DNA from: Deltaproteobacteria bacterium
Lineage (GTDB): Bacteria; JAEEML01
Direction: 5' to 3'
Assembly: GCA_016283195.1 (NCBI GenBank)
Contig: JAEEML010000128.1
Location: forward strand, 1 to 5,518
DNA: 5,518 bases
Shown: piece after piece, positions 5,294 through 5,518 of the stretch
How positions within the stretch are numbered: the first letter of the stretch is position 1
Layout: the number at the start of each line of letters is the position of its first letter
Notes under the pieces: generated by a model
The model's database searches: none
What the model was told of the DNA's origin: nothing
What the model saw: the letters and a program-made list of their open reading frames with translations, nothing else
Program-made: the position numbers and the translations under genes

Positions 5294-5518
5294 ATGCAAC
5301 ACAAAATATGTAAGTATTTTTGGGTAGGCTACGGGCTGGCATTTTTATTAACCATTACGGCCTGTAAAAACGATCCCACCGCCGGTAAGACACCGGAAAA
5401 AGAGGGAGATGCCTGCTCGCAGGACAACAATTGCCCTACTCCGCTCATCTGCATAGAAAGTATTTGCCGCAAAGTTTGCGTTGCCGATAAAGACTGCGAC
5501 AAAACCCAAGCTTGCAAA
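5294..5518 (+). CDS. Cys-rich lipoprotein (3' truncated by window end)
   Basis: The first 75 codons of an exported lipoprotein are present and the frame is open to the last base. The signal peptide has a basic start (K4, K7), a hydrophobic core (VGYGLAFLLT) and the lipobox ITAC with Cys24 as the lipid-bearing residue. A short polar linker (KNDPTAGKTPEKEG) follows, then closely spaced cysteines at 41, 47, 53, 58, 62, 68 and 74 in a C-x5-C-x5-C-x4-C-x3-C-x5-C-x5-C pattern (GDACSQDNNCPTPLICIESI and onward). This Cys pattern after a lipobox is common in lipoproteins of Myxococcota and relatives, where the cysteines probably form disulfides outside the cytoplasm. The start at ATG 5294 is well supported by GGAG (5284-5287) 6 bases upstream. 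Function cannot be inferred from this part, and the C-terminal domain lies outside the window. Confidence 0.85.
   Translation, partial: MQHKICKYFWVGYGLAFLLTITACKNDPTAGKTPEKEGDACSQDNNCPTPLICIESICRKVCVADKDCDKTQACK

Overview
The window looks like a chromosomal segment from a diderm bacterium. Two genes encode lipoproteins with lipobox signal peptides and Cys-rich exported domains. One of these ends in a FISUMP domain (Fibrobacter succinogenes major paralogous domain). Lipoproteins with arrays of short Cys motifs suggest Myxococcota or Bradymonadota-like bacteria, and FISUMP suggests Fibrobacterota or Bacteroidota. I cannot settle the phylum from the sequence. Base composition is mixed: the helicase gene looks near-balanced, intergenic DNA and the first half of the FISUMP gene are AT-richer (about 37-42% GC in 60-base blocks I counted), and the end of the FISUMP gene is about 57% GC.

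Layout: (i) 1-171 is the C-terminal end of an unidentified plus-strand gene. (ii) 172-285 holds a long three-segment hairpin with a T-run, whose 3' arm overlaps the ribosome binding site of the next gene. (iii) 286-645 is a small DUF1667 Cys-motif protein. Its stop codon abuts the start of (iv) 646-3015, a DExH helicase with a DUF1998-type C-terminus, of the MrfA/YprA DNA-repair family. (v) 3016-3102 carries a good sigma70-like promoter for (vi) 3103-4299, a lipoprotein with EGF-like Cys-rich repeats and a C-terminal FISUMP domain. (vii) 4300-4558 is non-coding and contains a nested palindromic element. (viii) 4559-5107 on the minus strand encodes an acidic cytosolic protein of unknown function. 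(ix) 5108-5293 is a divergent promoter region with repeated motifs, an operator-like dyad and a leader hairpin. (x) 5294-5518 is the start of a second Cys-rich lipoprotein that runs off the window.

The DUF1667 and helicase genes read as one two-gene operon, which is an unusual pairing. The two lipoproteins are probably surface or periplasmic-face proteins under separate promoters. The most interesting signal is the C-terminal part of the FISUMP domain. Its base composition and codon choice differ from the rest of its own gene, and it is rich in Asn/Asp/Ser/Tyr codons, as expected for a target of a diversity-generating retroelement. No reverse transcriptase or template repeat is visible in the window, so this remains a hypothesis.
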